The notes under the pieces: model-generated
Databases searched by the model: none
What the model saw: only the letters and a program-made list of their open reading frames with translations
What the model was told of the DNA's origin: nothing
Position numbers and translations under genes: made by a program
Assembly: GCF_018885265.1 (NCBI RefSeq)
Contig: NZ_CP076538.1
Location: forward strand, 3,756,001 to 3,820,000
Direction: 5' to 3'
Source: Amycolatopsis aidingensis
GTDB lineage: Bacteria; Actinomycetota; Actinomycetes; Mycobacteriales; Pseudonocardiaceae
Length of the DNA: 64,000 bases
Shown: piece by piece, positions 40,025 through 48,531 of the stretch
How the letters are laid out: every line of letters starts with the position of its first letter
Position numbering within the stretch: the first letter of the stretch is position 1

Positions 40025-40873
40025 CCAGGGTCGGCGGCCCCATACCGTGAGCGCGCCGGAACCGGCCGCCCGCAGGTGCCCGATCCGGCGGAACAGCACC
40101 AGGTTCAGCGTGGCGGGCCGGAACCGGATGCGGATGTCGCGGTCCCCGTTCGGCTCCACCACGCTGGCCTCGCCATGGTCCAGGACCATCGTCGCCGGGC
40201 TGGTGTAGGCGGACTGGAACTCCACGGCGATCCGTCCCGGCCGGACCGGGCGGTCATCGTCGAGCAGCTTGCCGTAGCCGTTGCGGACGATCTCGACGAG
40301 GAACAGGTCGAAGAACAGCGCCGCCTGCTCCTCCGGGATCCGCCATGGGGTGCCGATGGCCCTGGCGATATCCCAGCCGTGGACGAGCAGTTCGTTCGTC
40401 ATATGCGCGAACAGGCCCGCCAGCGGCAGCTGGGAGCCACCGAGCCAGCCGAGTACGCGGCCGGGATCGGCCTCGGCGGTGGTGCTGAGCATGTCGGCGA
40501 TCGCGTCGCGCAGCCGGTCGGCAAGGCGGGCCGGGTCTCGTTCGGTGAAGCTGCGCAGCTGCACCGGGTTCAGGTCGGTGTGGATGGTGTCCACCGTGAC
40601 GGTGGGCATATGCGGCCGGACCTCGGGGATCGGCAGTGGCCGCTCGGTTTCGGAGAACAGGGCGGGGTAGTTCCACGCGATCCCGGTCACGTGTGCCGCG
40701 GTGTCCGCGATGGACCAGTCCTTGGTGGCCATCGCCGCGGGGTCGGGGGCCAGCCGGATCAGGTCGGCGAAGCGGTCACCCGCCTCCTGGACAGCGGCGC
40801 GGGCGGCGGCCCAGCGCTGCGGGGTGACCCGGGTCGCGGCCGCGACCCGGGGGGTCGGTGTCTGCTGTGGCAT
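39986..40873 (-). CDS. Mycothiol-dependent maleylpyruvate isomerase family protein (DinB-like)
   Basis: The 295-residue protein has the N-terminal metal-binding four-helix domain, with TAAHVTGIAWNYP and HMTNELLVHGWDIARAIG providing the His/Glu/His ligands. A C-terminal SCP2-like part follows, with VLFRRIGHLRAAGSGALTVW. Enzymes of this family use mycothiol as cofactor for isomerisation or conjugation; the substrate is unknown. ATG 40873 is clear from composition, because the longer frame to 41920 lies antisense inside the acyl-CoA dehydrogenase gene. It is separated by 119 bases from the acyl-CoA operon upstream. Confidence 0.88.
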   Translation of the reverse strand: MPQQTPTPRVAAATRVTPQRWAAARAAVQEAGDRFADLIRLAPDPAAMATKDWSIADTAAHVTGIAWNYPALFSETERPLPIPEVRPHMPTVTVDTIHTDLNPVQLRSFTERDPARLADRLRDAIADMLSTTAEADPGRVLGWLGGSQLPLAGLFAHMTNELLVHGWDIARAIGTPWRIPEEQAALFFDLFLVEIVRNGYGKLLDDDRPVRPGRIAVEFQSAYTSPATMVLDHGEASVVEPNGDRDIRIRFRPATLNLVLFRRIGHLRAAGSGALTVWGRRPWLLPAFLRKVRMP

Positions 40874-40992
40874 CGGTCCGTCCTCCGCCCGGGATGACTG
40901 CTTACGGCAACTGGCTGCGGTGGCAAGCGTGCCAGCCCGGAAGCGTCCTCGTGTGTTCCATGTTGCTCCGTTGCTGGTCGCTGGGCCCGTGG

Positions 40993-42132
40993 TCACAGAC
41001 CCAGTGCGGTGGCGACGGCGGCGGTGTGGTGGTAGGAGTCGCCGAAGGCCACGGACATCGCCATGGCATGCCGGGTGTACTGGTGCAGGTCGTGCTCGGC
41101 GGTGAAGCCGATCGCGCCGTGCACCTGGTGGGCGAGTGCGCAGACCCGCTGGTATGCCTCGCTCACGTATGCCTTCGCCACGGCGATCTCGATGGGGATC
41201 TCGGGGACGTCCGTGGCGGCCTGGCCGGCTTCGGCCAGCCGCCAGGCGGCCTCGTGGGCGATCAGCCGCGCCCCGAGCACGTCTGCCGCCATCTCCGCGC
41301 AGTGCTGCTGTACGGCCTGGAAGGCGCCGATCGGCCGGTCCCACTGCCGCCGGGTGGTGGCGTGCCGTACGGTCAGCTCGAGTGCGCCCTGCGCGCCGCC
41401 GACCATCTCGGCGCAGCTCGCCGTGGCCCCGAAGGCCTCGGCCGTACGCGCCACCGCGGCCCCGCCGTCGCTGCGGCCGATGCGGCGGTCGCCGGGCACG
41501 GGCACGTCGGTGAACGTCACCCGGTACTCCGGCGCCGTGCCGACCACCTCGAGTCGTTCCGTCCGTACGCCCGGCGTGGCCGTGTCCACCAGGACCGCGC
41601 TGAGCGGGCCGGCGCCGGGGTGCTGGGCGATCACGAGCAACGCCGAGGCCGAACCGGCATACGGCACGAACTCGGCGGTGCCGTCCAGCCGCAGGCCGGT
41701 CGGCGTCTGCCGCACCGTGATCGTGGAACCGGGGGTGTCCCAGTGGCCGTGCGGGGCGGCCCTGGCGTAGCCGAGGATCAGGCCGTCGGCGACCGCACCG
41801 AGCCAGCGGGCGCGTTGCGGCTGGTCGCCGTGCTCGGCGATGGGCAGTGCGGCGCAGGCGACGGTGGCCTGCAGCGGGCTGGGGATCTGCTGCCTGCCCA
41901 GTTCCTCGAGCAGCAGGCACAGTTCGGTCAGGCCCGAGCCGAGTCCGCCGTGGGCCGCGGGCAGGGCGAGTGCGGGCCAGTCGAGTTCGACGAGTTCCTT
42001 CCAGAGCTGCTCCGAATGACCGGCGTGCCGTTCGCGTACCGCGCCGGCCGCGGCCTCGTCACGCCGGGCGGCGAGCAGTTCCGCGGCGGCCGAGGAGATC
42101 TGGCGTTGTTCCGGGGTGAGCGTCAGATCCAT
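40993..42132 (-). CDS. Acyl-CoA dehydrogenase family protein (second subunit type)
   Basis: The 379-residue protein has the three-domain acyl-CoA dehydrogenase fold: an N-terminal helical domain with LELDWPALALPAAHGGLGSG-like sequence, a weakly conserved middle beta domain, and a C-terminal domain with TRRQWDRPIGAFQAVQQHCA and QVHGAIGFTAEHDLH. The FAD/acyl loop in the middle is less conserved than in its neighbour. Tandem pairs of this kind in actinobacteria often form alpha2beta2 dehydrogenases. It starts at ATG 42132, 26 bases after the other dehydrogenase, and ends the operon. Confidence 0.9.
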   Translation of the reverse strand: MDLTLTPEQRQISSAAAELLAARRDEAAAGAVRERHAGHSEQLWKELVELDWPALALPAAHGGLGSGLTELCLLLEELGRQQIPSPLQATVACAALPIAEHGDQPQRARWLGAVADGLILGYARAAPHGHWDTPGSTITVRQTPTGLRLDGTAEFVPYAGSASALLVIAQHPGAGPLSAVLVDTATPGVRTERLEVVGTAPEYRVTFTDVPVPGDRRIGRSDGGAAVARTAEAFGATASCAEMVGGAQGALELTVRHATTRRQWDRPIGAFQAVQQHCAEMAADVLGARLIAHEAAWRLAEAGQAATDVPEIPIEIAVAKAYVSEAYQRVCALAHQVHGAIGFTAEHDLHQYTRHAMAMSVAFGDSYHHTAAVATALGL

Positions 42133-42158
42133 CGTTGTGGTCCACTTCGTCCGAGCCG

Positions 42159-43397
42159 TCAGGATTTGGGGAGGCCGAGGCCGCGGGTGGCGATCACCCT
42201 GCGCTGGATCTCCGTGGTGCCGCCGAGCAGGGTCGCGGCGATCGCGTCGAACCGCATATGGGTGAACTCGGCCGCCATCGGTGCGCCCTCGCGTTGCCAC
42301 AGCTGCGCGTACGGCCCGAACAGGGAGGTGGCGGTGCGGGCCAGTCGCTGGTGCAGTTCGGCACCGCGTAGCTGGCTGATCGAGGCCTCGTACTCCGGCA
42401 CGCCGCCCGCGTCCTCGCGGCAGGCGGCCAGCCGGGCCAGGTTGTGTTGCACTCGCAGCTCGATGTAGCGCTGGGCGAGCTCGTGCCGCGGCACCGCGGT
42501 GTCGGCGCGGCGGAAGCCTGCGCCCCGTGGGGAGCGGAGGTAGCCGATCAGGTCGTGCACGGCCCGTTCGAACTTGACGGTCGCGCCGATGCCAGCCCGT
42601 TCGAATGCCAGTGCGGACATCGCCACATACCAGCCACGGTTCTCCGCGCCCACCAGGTTCGTGGCGGGAACCCGCACGTCGTCGAAGTAGATCTCGGCGA
42701 AGGGTTCGGCGCCGCGCATGTCCCTGATCGGCCGGATGGTGATGCCCTGGCTGCGGGCGTCCACCAGCAGGAAGCTCAGCCCTTTGTGCCGTGGGGCCGC
42801 GCGGTCGGTGCGGACCAGCACGAACAGCCAGTCGGCGTGCTGCGCCGACGAGGTCCAGACCTTCTGGCCGTTCACCAGGAAGGCCGATCCGGTGGCGTCC
42901 CGGACCGCGGTCGTGCTCAGCCCTGCGAGGTCGGAACCCGCTCCCGGCTCGGAGAATCCCTGTGCCCACGTCGTTTCTCCGCGGGCGATGCCGGGAAGGT
43001 GCGCCGCGCGCTGCTGTTCGGTGCCGTGCTCGATCAGGGTCGGCCCGAGCAGCAGCGCGCCGATGCCGTTCACGGTGGGAACCCCGGCGCGCATCAGTTC
43101 CTCCCGCAGGATGAGCTCGGACATCGCGGACAGCCCGGCGCCGCCGTACTCCACCGGCCAGTGCGGGGCGATCCAGCCCCGTTCGGCGAGTGCGGTGGCC
43201 CACCGGCGGGCGGCTGCCCGGCGTACCGGGTCCGCGCTGGTGCGGTCGGCAGGCCAGTCATAGCCCCACACGTCCTCGGGTTCCAGGCTGTGTTCGGCCA
43301 GGGGGTCGGGTGGGTAGTCGGTGGGGAAGTGCCGCCGGACGAAGCCGCGCACCTCCTCCCGGAAGGCCAGTTGCTCGGTGGTTTCCGCCCAGTTCAT
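42159..43397 (-). CDS. Acyl-CoA dehydrogenase family protein (first subunit type)
   Basis: The 412-residue protein has strong flavin and substrate motifs: APHWPVEYGGAGLSAMSELI, GFSEPGAGSDLAGLSTTA, NGQKVWTSSAQHADWLFVL and the C-terminal LLGGTTEIQRRVIATRGLGL. It belongs to the actinobacterial FadE group with the extended N-terminal region. It would introduce an alpha,beta double bond into an acyl-CoA made by the ligase just upstream. ATG 43397 overlaps the ligase stop (ATGA). Confidence 0.93.
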   Translation of the reverse strand: MNWAETTEQLAFREEVRGFVRRHFPTDYPPDPLAEHSLEPEDVWGYDWPADRTSADPVRRAAARRWATALAERGWIAPHWPVEYGGAGLSAMSELILREELMRAGVPTVNGIGALLLGPTLIEHGTEQQRAAHLPGIARGETTWAQGFSEPGAGSDLAGLSTTAVRDATGSAFLVNGQKVWTSSAQHADWLFVLVRTDRAAPRHKGLSFLLVDARSQGITIRPIRDMRGAEPFAEIYFDDVRVPATNLVGAENRGWYVAMSALAFERAGIGATVKFERAVHDLIGYLRSPRGAGFRRADTAVPRHELAQRYIELRVQHNLARLAACREDAGGVPEYEASISQLRGAELHQRLARTATSLFGPYAQLWQREGAPMAAEFTHMRFDAIAATLLGGTTEIQRRVIATRGLGLPKS

Positions 43398-44995
43398 CGG
43401 TGCCCGCCTCGGGTCGGGACCCGGTGCAGCCCCGCGGGGTGGCCGTCCGGGCCGGGGGTCTCGGCGCGTAGCCGGTGTTTGGCGATCTTGTCCGTGGCGG
43501 TGCGGGGGAGCTCGTCCAGGAACTCGACGTAGCGCGGCACCATGTAGCGGGGCAGCCGCTTGCGGCAGAAGTCGAGCACCTCGGCGGTGTCCAGGCTGGC
43601 TCCCTTGCGCGGTACCACCGCGAGCTTGACGTCCTCGTCCTCCAGTTCGGACGGGACGCCGTAGGCAGCGCATTCCAGTACCGCGGGATGCAGGTTGACC
43701 TCGCATTCCAGGTCGAAGGCCGAGATGTTCTCCCCGCGCCTGCGGATGGCGTCCTTCATCCGGTCCAGGAAGTAGAAATAGCCGTCGGCGTCGCGCCAGA
43801 CCCGGTCGCCGGTGTGGAACCACATGTTGCGGAAGCTGTGCACGGTGGCTTCGGGGTCGTTGTAGTAGCCGCCGGTGATGACATACGGCTGGCGGGTACG
43901 GACCACCAGTTCGCCCGGTTCCCCTGGGCCGACCGGGCGGTCCAGTTCGTCGACGACGTCGAGCTGGAACCGCTCGTCGTTGGCCTGCCCGCAGGATCCG
44001 TGCCGCCACCGCGGGTAGGGGCTGCCGGTGGCGATGCCGACCTCGGTGCTGGTGTAGCACTCCACCGAGCGCACTCCGAAACGTTCGTGCAGCCGGGCGT
44101 CCAGCGCGGATTTGCCCATGTAGAAGACCTCGAGCGGGTGCAGGGTGTCCCATTCGGTCGGTTCCTGGTTGAGCAACATCGGGATCATCGAGAACACGCC
44201 CAGCCCGACCTTGGCGTCGAAGTACCGCACGTCATCCCAGAACCGCGACACGTGGAACCGGTCCGCGATGGCGATGGTGGCGCCGGAGAGCATGGCGGAG
44301 AGCACCCCGTCCCACAGCCCGGCGGCGTGGAAAAGCGGCAGCGGGCAGTAGGCCGTCTTGCCCCACCGGTCGAGGTAGTCCAAGGAGTCCAGTGCGCAGG
44401 TCAGCGCCAGCGCGTGCGAAACGAGTACCCCCTTCGACGGGCCGGTGGTGCCGGAGGTGTACATGATCGCCTGCAGGTCGCAGAAGGCCACGTCCGCGCG
44501 CGGGGGTTCGGATCCGGCGGAGAGCAGGCTGTCCCAGGACACCGCCGGTTTCCCCAGGGTCAGTGGCACCTGGGAGCTGTCCGGAGTCCGTACCACGAGC
44601 CCGCCGAGCCGGGGCAGCCGTGGGGTCAGCGTGGACAGTTCCTCGGCCAGCGGGGCGTCGATGACCAGGTAGGCCGCGTGCGCGTCGGCGAGCGCGCGAT
44701 GCAGCAGGTTGCCGCACAGTTCGGTGTTGAGCGGGACGGCCACCGCGCCGAGCTTGCTCAGGGCGAAGACGGTGTAGAGCAGTTCCGGGCAGTTGGGTAG
44801 CATGACGGCCACATGGTCGCCCCGGCGCACCCCCAGCGCGGCCAGTCCCGTGGCGACCCGGTTGGTCAGGTGGTCTACCTCGCCGTAGCTGAGTTCGCCT
44901 TCGCGGAACTGCAGGAAGGTGTCGGTGCGGTGACTTCGTGCCCTGCGTTCGAGTAGATTGCCGATGACGAGTTCTTCGATCGGTTCGTTGCGCAT
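43394..44995 (-). CDS. Acyl-CoA ligase, ANL superfamily, CaiC-like
   Basis: The 533-residue adenylate-forming enzyme has the A3 motif YTSGTTGPSKGV, the CYTSTEVG motif, the WFHTGD motif, the hinge DRMKDAIRRRGENIS and the C-terminal catalytic Lys in ATDKIAKHRLR. The order and spacing are closest to the crotonobetaine/carnitine-CoA ligase group. It activates a carboxylic acid with ATP and CoA. ATG 44995 has AGGAGG seven bases upstream; the longer extension is antisense-type sequence in the neighbouring gene. It is followed by two dehydrogenases, so its product is probably oxidised at once. Confidence 0.93.
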   Translation of the reverse strand: MRNEPIEELVIGNLLERRARSHRTDTFLQFREGELSYGEVDHLTNRVATGLAALGVRRGDHVAVMLPNCPELLYTVFALSKLGAVAVPLNTELCGNLLHRALADAHAAYLVIDAPLAEELSTLTPRLPRLGGLVVRTPDSSQVPLTLGKPAVSWDSLLSAGSEPPRADVAFCDLQAIMYTSGTTGPSKGVLVSHALALTCALDSLDYLDRWGKTAYCPLPLFHAAGLWDGVLSAMLSGATIAIADRFHVSRFWDDVRYFDAKVGLGVFSMIPMLLNQEPTEWDTLHPLEVFYMGKSALDARLHERFGVRSVECYTSTEVGIATGSPYPRWRHGSCGQANDERFQLDVVDELDRPVGPGEPGELVVRTRQPYVITGGYYNDPEATVHSFRNMWFHTGDRVWRDADGYFYFLDRMKDAIRRRGENISAFDLECEVNLHPAVLECAAYGVPSELEDEDVKLAVVPRKGASLDTAEVLDFCRKRLPRYMVPRYVEFLDELPRTATDKIAKHRLRAETPGPDGHPAGLHRVPTRGGHR

Positions 44996-45024
44996 CAATG
45001 CCTCCTGCCCGGTGCGGCCGAGTC

Positions 45025-45546
45025 TCATCCGATCCGCCGTAGTTCGGCGGCGAACCGTTGCGCGGTCCGGACGTAGTCCTCGGCGATCTCGGCGATGGTC
45101 TGCACGGGAAACATCGTGTTCTCCCGGTTCCTGGCAGGGACTCCGAGCGCTATCTGTCCACTGGGGACGTGCCCGTCGAAGGTGATGACCGCACCAGCCG
45201 CCACGATCGCCGAACTTTCCACAACGGACGAGTTGAGTACCACAGCCCCGGAGGCGACCAGGCAGCCATGGCCGATGGTGGCGCCTTCGATGTGCACGCA
45301 GTGGCCGATCACCGAGCCGGCGCCGATGACCACCGGGGTTCCGGGTGCGGCGTGCAGCACACTGCCGTCCTGGATGTTGGTGCGGGCGCCGATCTCGATG
45401 TGCCCGTCGTCTCCGCGTAGCACCACCTGCGGCCACACCGAGACGTGTGCGCCGAGCCGGACGTCGCCGATCACCGTCGCGTCGGGATGGACGTAGGCGT
45501 CCGGGTGGATCGCGGGTTCGAGCTCGCCGAGCGCGTAAACAGGCAT
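45025..45546 (-). CDS. Gamma-carbonic-anhydrase-like hexapeptide-repeat protein (CaiE/PaaY type)
   Basis: The 173-residue protein forms a left-handed beta-helix, seen in repeats such as HPDATVIGDVRLGAHVSVWP. His residues at VLHAAPGT and VIGHCVHIEGATIGHGC match the metal site of gamma-carbonic anhydrases, and the C-terminal helix follows. CaiE and PaaY relatives sit in CoA-dependent operons, where PaaY acts as a thioesterase that frees CoA. It is placed between the ligase and the MaoC-like gene, so CoA housekeeping in this pathway is a fair inference. ATG 45546 is the natural start. Confidence 0.88.
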   Translation of the reverse strand: MPVYALGELEPAIHPDAYVHPDATVIGDVRLGAHVSVWPQVVLRGDDGHIEIGARTNIQDGSVLHAAPGTPVVIGAGSVIGHCVHIEGATIGHGCLVASGAVVLNSSVVESSAIVAAGAVITFDGHVPSGQIALGVPARNRENTMFPVQTIAEIAEDYVRTAQRFAAELRRIG

Positions 45547-45596
45547 GATGTGCTGCTCTCCTCTGTTACTGAGAAGGGATTGCGCCGCCGGCCGGG

Positions 45597-46040
45597 TCAG
45601 TCGTAGACCCGGTAGACGACCTGTGCGACGCAGGCGGGTTTGGTTTCTCCTGCCAGCTCGAGGGTGGCGTCGACGAGCATGCTCAGCCCGCCGCCCTCGA
45701 GCTCGGTCACCTCGGCGATCGTGGCGTGCAGCCGCACCGAGGCACCGAGCGGTACGGGGGCGGGGAACCGCACCCGGTTCACCCCGTAGATGAGGTTCAT
45801 CCGGATGTCCGCCAGCCGCAGCAGCCGGTCGAACAGGGTCCCGACCAGGCCGAGCGTGTGGAAGCCGTCGGCGACCGGGCCGCCGAGCGGTCCCTCGTCC
45901 GTGGGGTCGTGTGTCCCGGCGTCGGTGGCGTGGGCGAAGGAGGCCGCCCGGTCGGGGCCGACCGGTGTCCACTCGGTGTGCCCGAGGTCCTTGCCTGCCA
46001 GTTCGCTGATGCCGGTGAGTCCGCGTGCGGTGGTCGTCAT
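45597..46040 (-). CDS. MaoC-like hotdog-fold dehydratase
   Basis: The 147-residue single hotdog protein carries an N-terminal segment with TDAGTHDPTD and the helix segment GGPVADGFHTLGLVG, followed by beta strands VNRVRFPAPVPLGASVRL and a final AQVVYRVYD. This fits MaoC/FAS1-type (R)-specific enoyl-CoA hydratases or related dehydratases. In this operon it would hydrate the enoyl-CoA made by the dehydrogenases. ATG 46040 is preferred. It is 50 bases before the hexapeptide gene. Confidence 0.85.
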   Translation of the reverse strand: MTTTARGLTGISELAGKDLGHTEWTPVGPDRAASFAHATDAGTHDPTDEGPLGGPVADGFHTLGLVGTLFDRLLRLADIRMNLIYGVNRVRFPAPVPLGASVRLHATIAEVTELEGGGLSMLVDATLELAGETKPACVAQVVYRVYD

Positions 46041-46059
46041 GCCCGTCCCTAACTGTCGC

Positions 46060-47283
46060 CTACTGCCTGCCGGTGCCGGTGAGCGCCGGACTGCCGGTGT
46101 CCCCGGCGGGGCGCTGCGGGTCTGGAATCAGCCAGGAGAGGACGGCAGGCACGATGAGCACGCCGACCAGGAGGCCGAGGACCGGCCGTACTCCCCAGTC
46201 GTCGGCGAGCAGGCCGAACAGCGGGGAGAGCAGGCCGCCCGCGGACAGCGTCACGCCCAGGGTCAGGCCGCTGGCGGTGCCGACCCGGTTCGGCAGGTAG
46301 TCCTGTGCCAGGGTGACCTGGGCGGCGAAGGGCACGAACAGCACCGTTCCGTAGACGAAGGTGCAGGCCAGCACGAGCGGCATGGTCGGAAGCAGCACCA
46401 CGCCGAGTACCCCGAGCGCGGCGATCGCGTAGCCGTACCGCAGCGCGGGCAGCCTGCCCCAGCGTTGCGCGGCCCAGCCGCCCGCGAGGGTGCCGAGTAC
46501 CCCGCCCGCGGTGAAGGCCGTCAGGGTGGCTGAGCCGACGGTGGTGGACACCCCGAACCTGCTGATCACGTACGCCCCGGCCAGCGCGCCCATCACCACG
46601 AAGGGGATCGACCAGAACACCGAGATCACCGACAGGGTCCCGAAGGCACGCCAGTCGTTGCGCCGGGCCGGGGGCTGTTCGGCCGGCTCGTCCCGGGTGC
46701 CGCCGCCACCGCGGCTGGGGCCGGGGACGGCGCCGGCGAGGTTCCAGCGGTGCCGCGTGCCCAGCAGTGCAGCGCCGAGTATCAGTGCGGGCAGAGCGAG
46801 CAGCCAGGTGCCGGAAAGGCCGGTGGTGCCCAGTACGAAGGCCACGAACAGCGGGGCGACGGCCACGCCGACATTGCCGCCGACGGTGAAGACGCTCATG
46901 GTGCGGGTGTCGCCATGGCCGATGGTGCGGGCGACCATGGCACCGGCCGGATGGTATGCGGCCAGGCCGAGGCCGGTGAGGGCCACGGCGAACCAGGTCC
47001 ACAGGTAGGCGTCCCCGAGACCGGCGAGGCCGACCCCGGCGCCCGCGGTGACCATCCCGCCGGTGACCAGCCAGCCCATCGGGCGGCGGTCGGCGAGCAT
47101 GCCCACCAGCGGCTGCACCAGGCTGGACAGGCCGGTCGCGGCCAGGGTGACCCCGGTGATCAGCGCGTAGCTGTAGCCGCGTTCGGCCTGCAGGAAGGGC
47201 AGCATCGCGGGGATGGCCCCCTGGTACATGTCGTTGACCCCGTGGGTCACCGTGAGCAGGCCGAGTTCCTTCCGGTTTTTCAC
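46060..47283 (-). CDS. MFS transporter
   Basis: The 407-residue protein has 12 predicted membrane helices, with the MFS loop motif GMLADRRPMGWLVTGG between helices 2 and 3 and a repeat of this type after helix 8 (GGWAAQRWGRLPALRYG). The N-terminus MKNRKELGLLTVTHGVND resembles fosmidomycin-resistance-type members. It probably moves the pathway substrate or product. GTG 47283 has GGGGGA upstream. It is encoded inside the acyl-CoA operon, 18 bases after the amidohydrolase. Confidence 0.9.
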   Translation of the reverse strand: MKNRKELGLLTVTHGVNDMYQGAIPAMLPFLQAERGYSYALITGVTLAATGLSSLVQPLVGMLADRRPMGWLVTGGMVTAGAGVGLAGLGDAYLWTWFAVALTGLGLAAYHPAGAMVARTIGHGDTRTMSVFTVGGNVGVAVAPLFVAFVLGTTGLSGTWLLALPALILGAALLGTRHRWNLAGAVPGPSRGGGGTRDEPAEQPPARRNDWRAFGTLSVISVFWSIPFVVMGALAGAYVISRFGVSTTVGSATLTAFTAGGVLGTLAGGWAAQRWGRLPALRYGYAIAALGVLGVVLLPTMPLVLACTFVYGTVLFVPFAAQVTLAQDYLPNRVGTASGLTLGVTLSAGGLLSPLFGLLADDWGVRPVLGLLVGVLIVPAVLSWLIPDPQRPAGDTGSPALTGTGRQ

Positions 47284-47301
47284 ATATCCCCCAGAGTGGT
47301 G

Positions 47302-48531
47302 TCATCTCGCGGTGCGCGCCGGCTGCCGCGGTGGCCGTTCGTGCCCGGTGCGGTGGTGTGGTCTTCCTTTCGCCAGTACGAGCCGCACGGCCCGTAGCGC
47401 CGACAGATCGGTAGCCGGGTCGCCCGCGACGACCAGCAGGTCCGCGTCGAGTCCCGGGGCGATCCGCCCGGTGGTCGCGGAAAGGCCGAGGCCGTGCGCG
47501 GAGTCGACGGTGGCCAGTTCGAGGACGCGCTCGGGGCTGAAACCGAGCCAGCGGTAGAGCTCCAGCATCCCGACGTAGTCGTCGAACGCGGCCATCGGGA
47601 TGCCGGCGTCGGTGCCCGCGATCAGCGGTACGCCGAGTTCGTCCAGCCAGCACAACCGGTCGTAGAAGGCGCGGGTGGCGGCGCTGCCCTGTTCGGCCAG
47701 CTTCGCGCGCCAGTCGTGCCCGCACAGGGTTCCGCATACCGCGATGCCGCGGTCGGCCATCTGCCTGGCCACCGTGGTCCTGCGGTCCACCCCTTCCGGG
47801 CCGTCCAGCCACAGGCAGTGCTCCACGGTGTCCACCCCGGCGGCGACGGCGGCGGCAATCGAGTCGGCGCTGTGCGCGTGTGCGGCCACCGGCACGCCGT
47901 ACCGCGCGGCCTCATCGACCATCAGGGTGAGCTGGGCGGTGGTGAACTGGGATTCCCACATCGCCGCCCCGCCCTCGGTGATGTGCCCGCCGCTGACCAT
48001 CACCTTGAGCACGTCCGCGCCCGCGGCGATGTTGCGCCGGATCCGTTCGCGGATCGCCGCGTCGTCGCCGACTTCGCCGCCGAGGAACCAGCAGTGCCCG
48101 CCGGGTGGGGTGAGTGGCGCCACCGCGGCGAGTATGCGGGGTCCCGGCAGCCGTCCCGCGTCGATCTCGGTGCGCAGCCGGACCGCCGCGCCCGCGCGGT
48201 CGCCGAGGTCGCGGACGGTGGTGACGCCGCTGGCCAGCAGCTGGCCGGCGCGCGTCGCCATTCCGGTCAGCAGCTCCGCCTCGTCGGTGGCGAGCAGGTT
48301 GCCGACCGGGTCGGCACCGGCGTCGAAGCTCAGGTGCACATGCCCGTCGATCAGCCCCGGCAGCAGGGTGGCCCCCGGGAAGTCCAGTGCGGGGACCGTG
48401 GCCGGTGCGGCGGCTGTGACCTGGTCACGCGGCCCGACCTGGACGATCTTGCCGTCGTGGACCAGCACGGCGGCGTCCGTGCTGCGCGCACCGGCCGGGC
48501 CGTAGAGCAGTTGCCCGACCGTGATCAGCAC
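47302..48531 (-). CDS. Amidohydrolase family protein (imidazolonepropionase/prolidase-like)
   Basis: The 409-residue metal-dependent hydrolase has the HxH metal pair in GLIDGHVHLSFDAG, the Lys strand VLKVMVSGGH, two further His in VAAHAHSADS and VEHCLW, and the Asp in IAGTDAGIP. The flanking beta-sandwich is typical (LITVGQLLYGP at the start). It would hydrolyse an amide or cyclic amide; the substrate is unknown. GTG 48531 overlaps the end of the aminotransferase gene by seven bases, so the two are co-translated. Confidence 0.92.
   Translation of the reverse strand: MLITVGQLLYGPAGARSTDAAVLVHDGKIVQVGPRDQVTAAAPATVPALDFPGATLLPGLIDGHVHLSFDAGADPVGNLLATDEAELLTGMATRAGQLLASGVTTVRDLGDRAGAAVRLRTEIDAGRLPGPRILAAVAPLTPPGGHCWFLGGEVGDDAAIRERIRRNIAAGADVLKVMVSGGHITEGGAAMWESQFTTAQLTLMVDEAARYGVPVAAHAHSADSIAAAVAAGVDTVEHCLWLDGPEGVDRRTTVARQMADRGIAVCGTLCGHDWRAKLAEQGSAATRAFYDRLCWLDELGVPLIAGTDAGIPMAAFDDYVGMLELYRWLGFSPERVLELATVDSAHGLGLSATTGRIAPGLDADLLVVAGDPATDLSALRAVRLVLAKGRPHHRTGHERPPRQPARTAR

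Noticed and set aside
40874..41920. N-terminal extension of the DinB-type protein, and similar long frames opposite the acyl-CoA genes
   Set aside because: The sequence is Arg/Pro-rich shadow inside acyl-CoA dehydrogenase and has no domain match.
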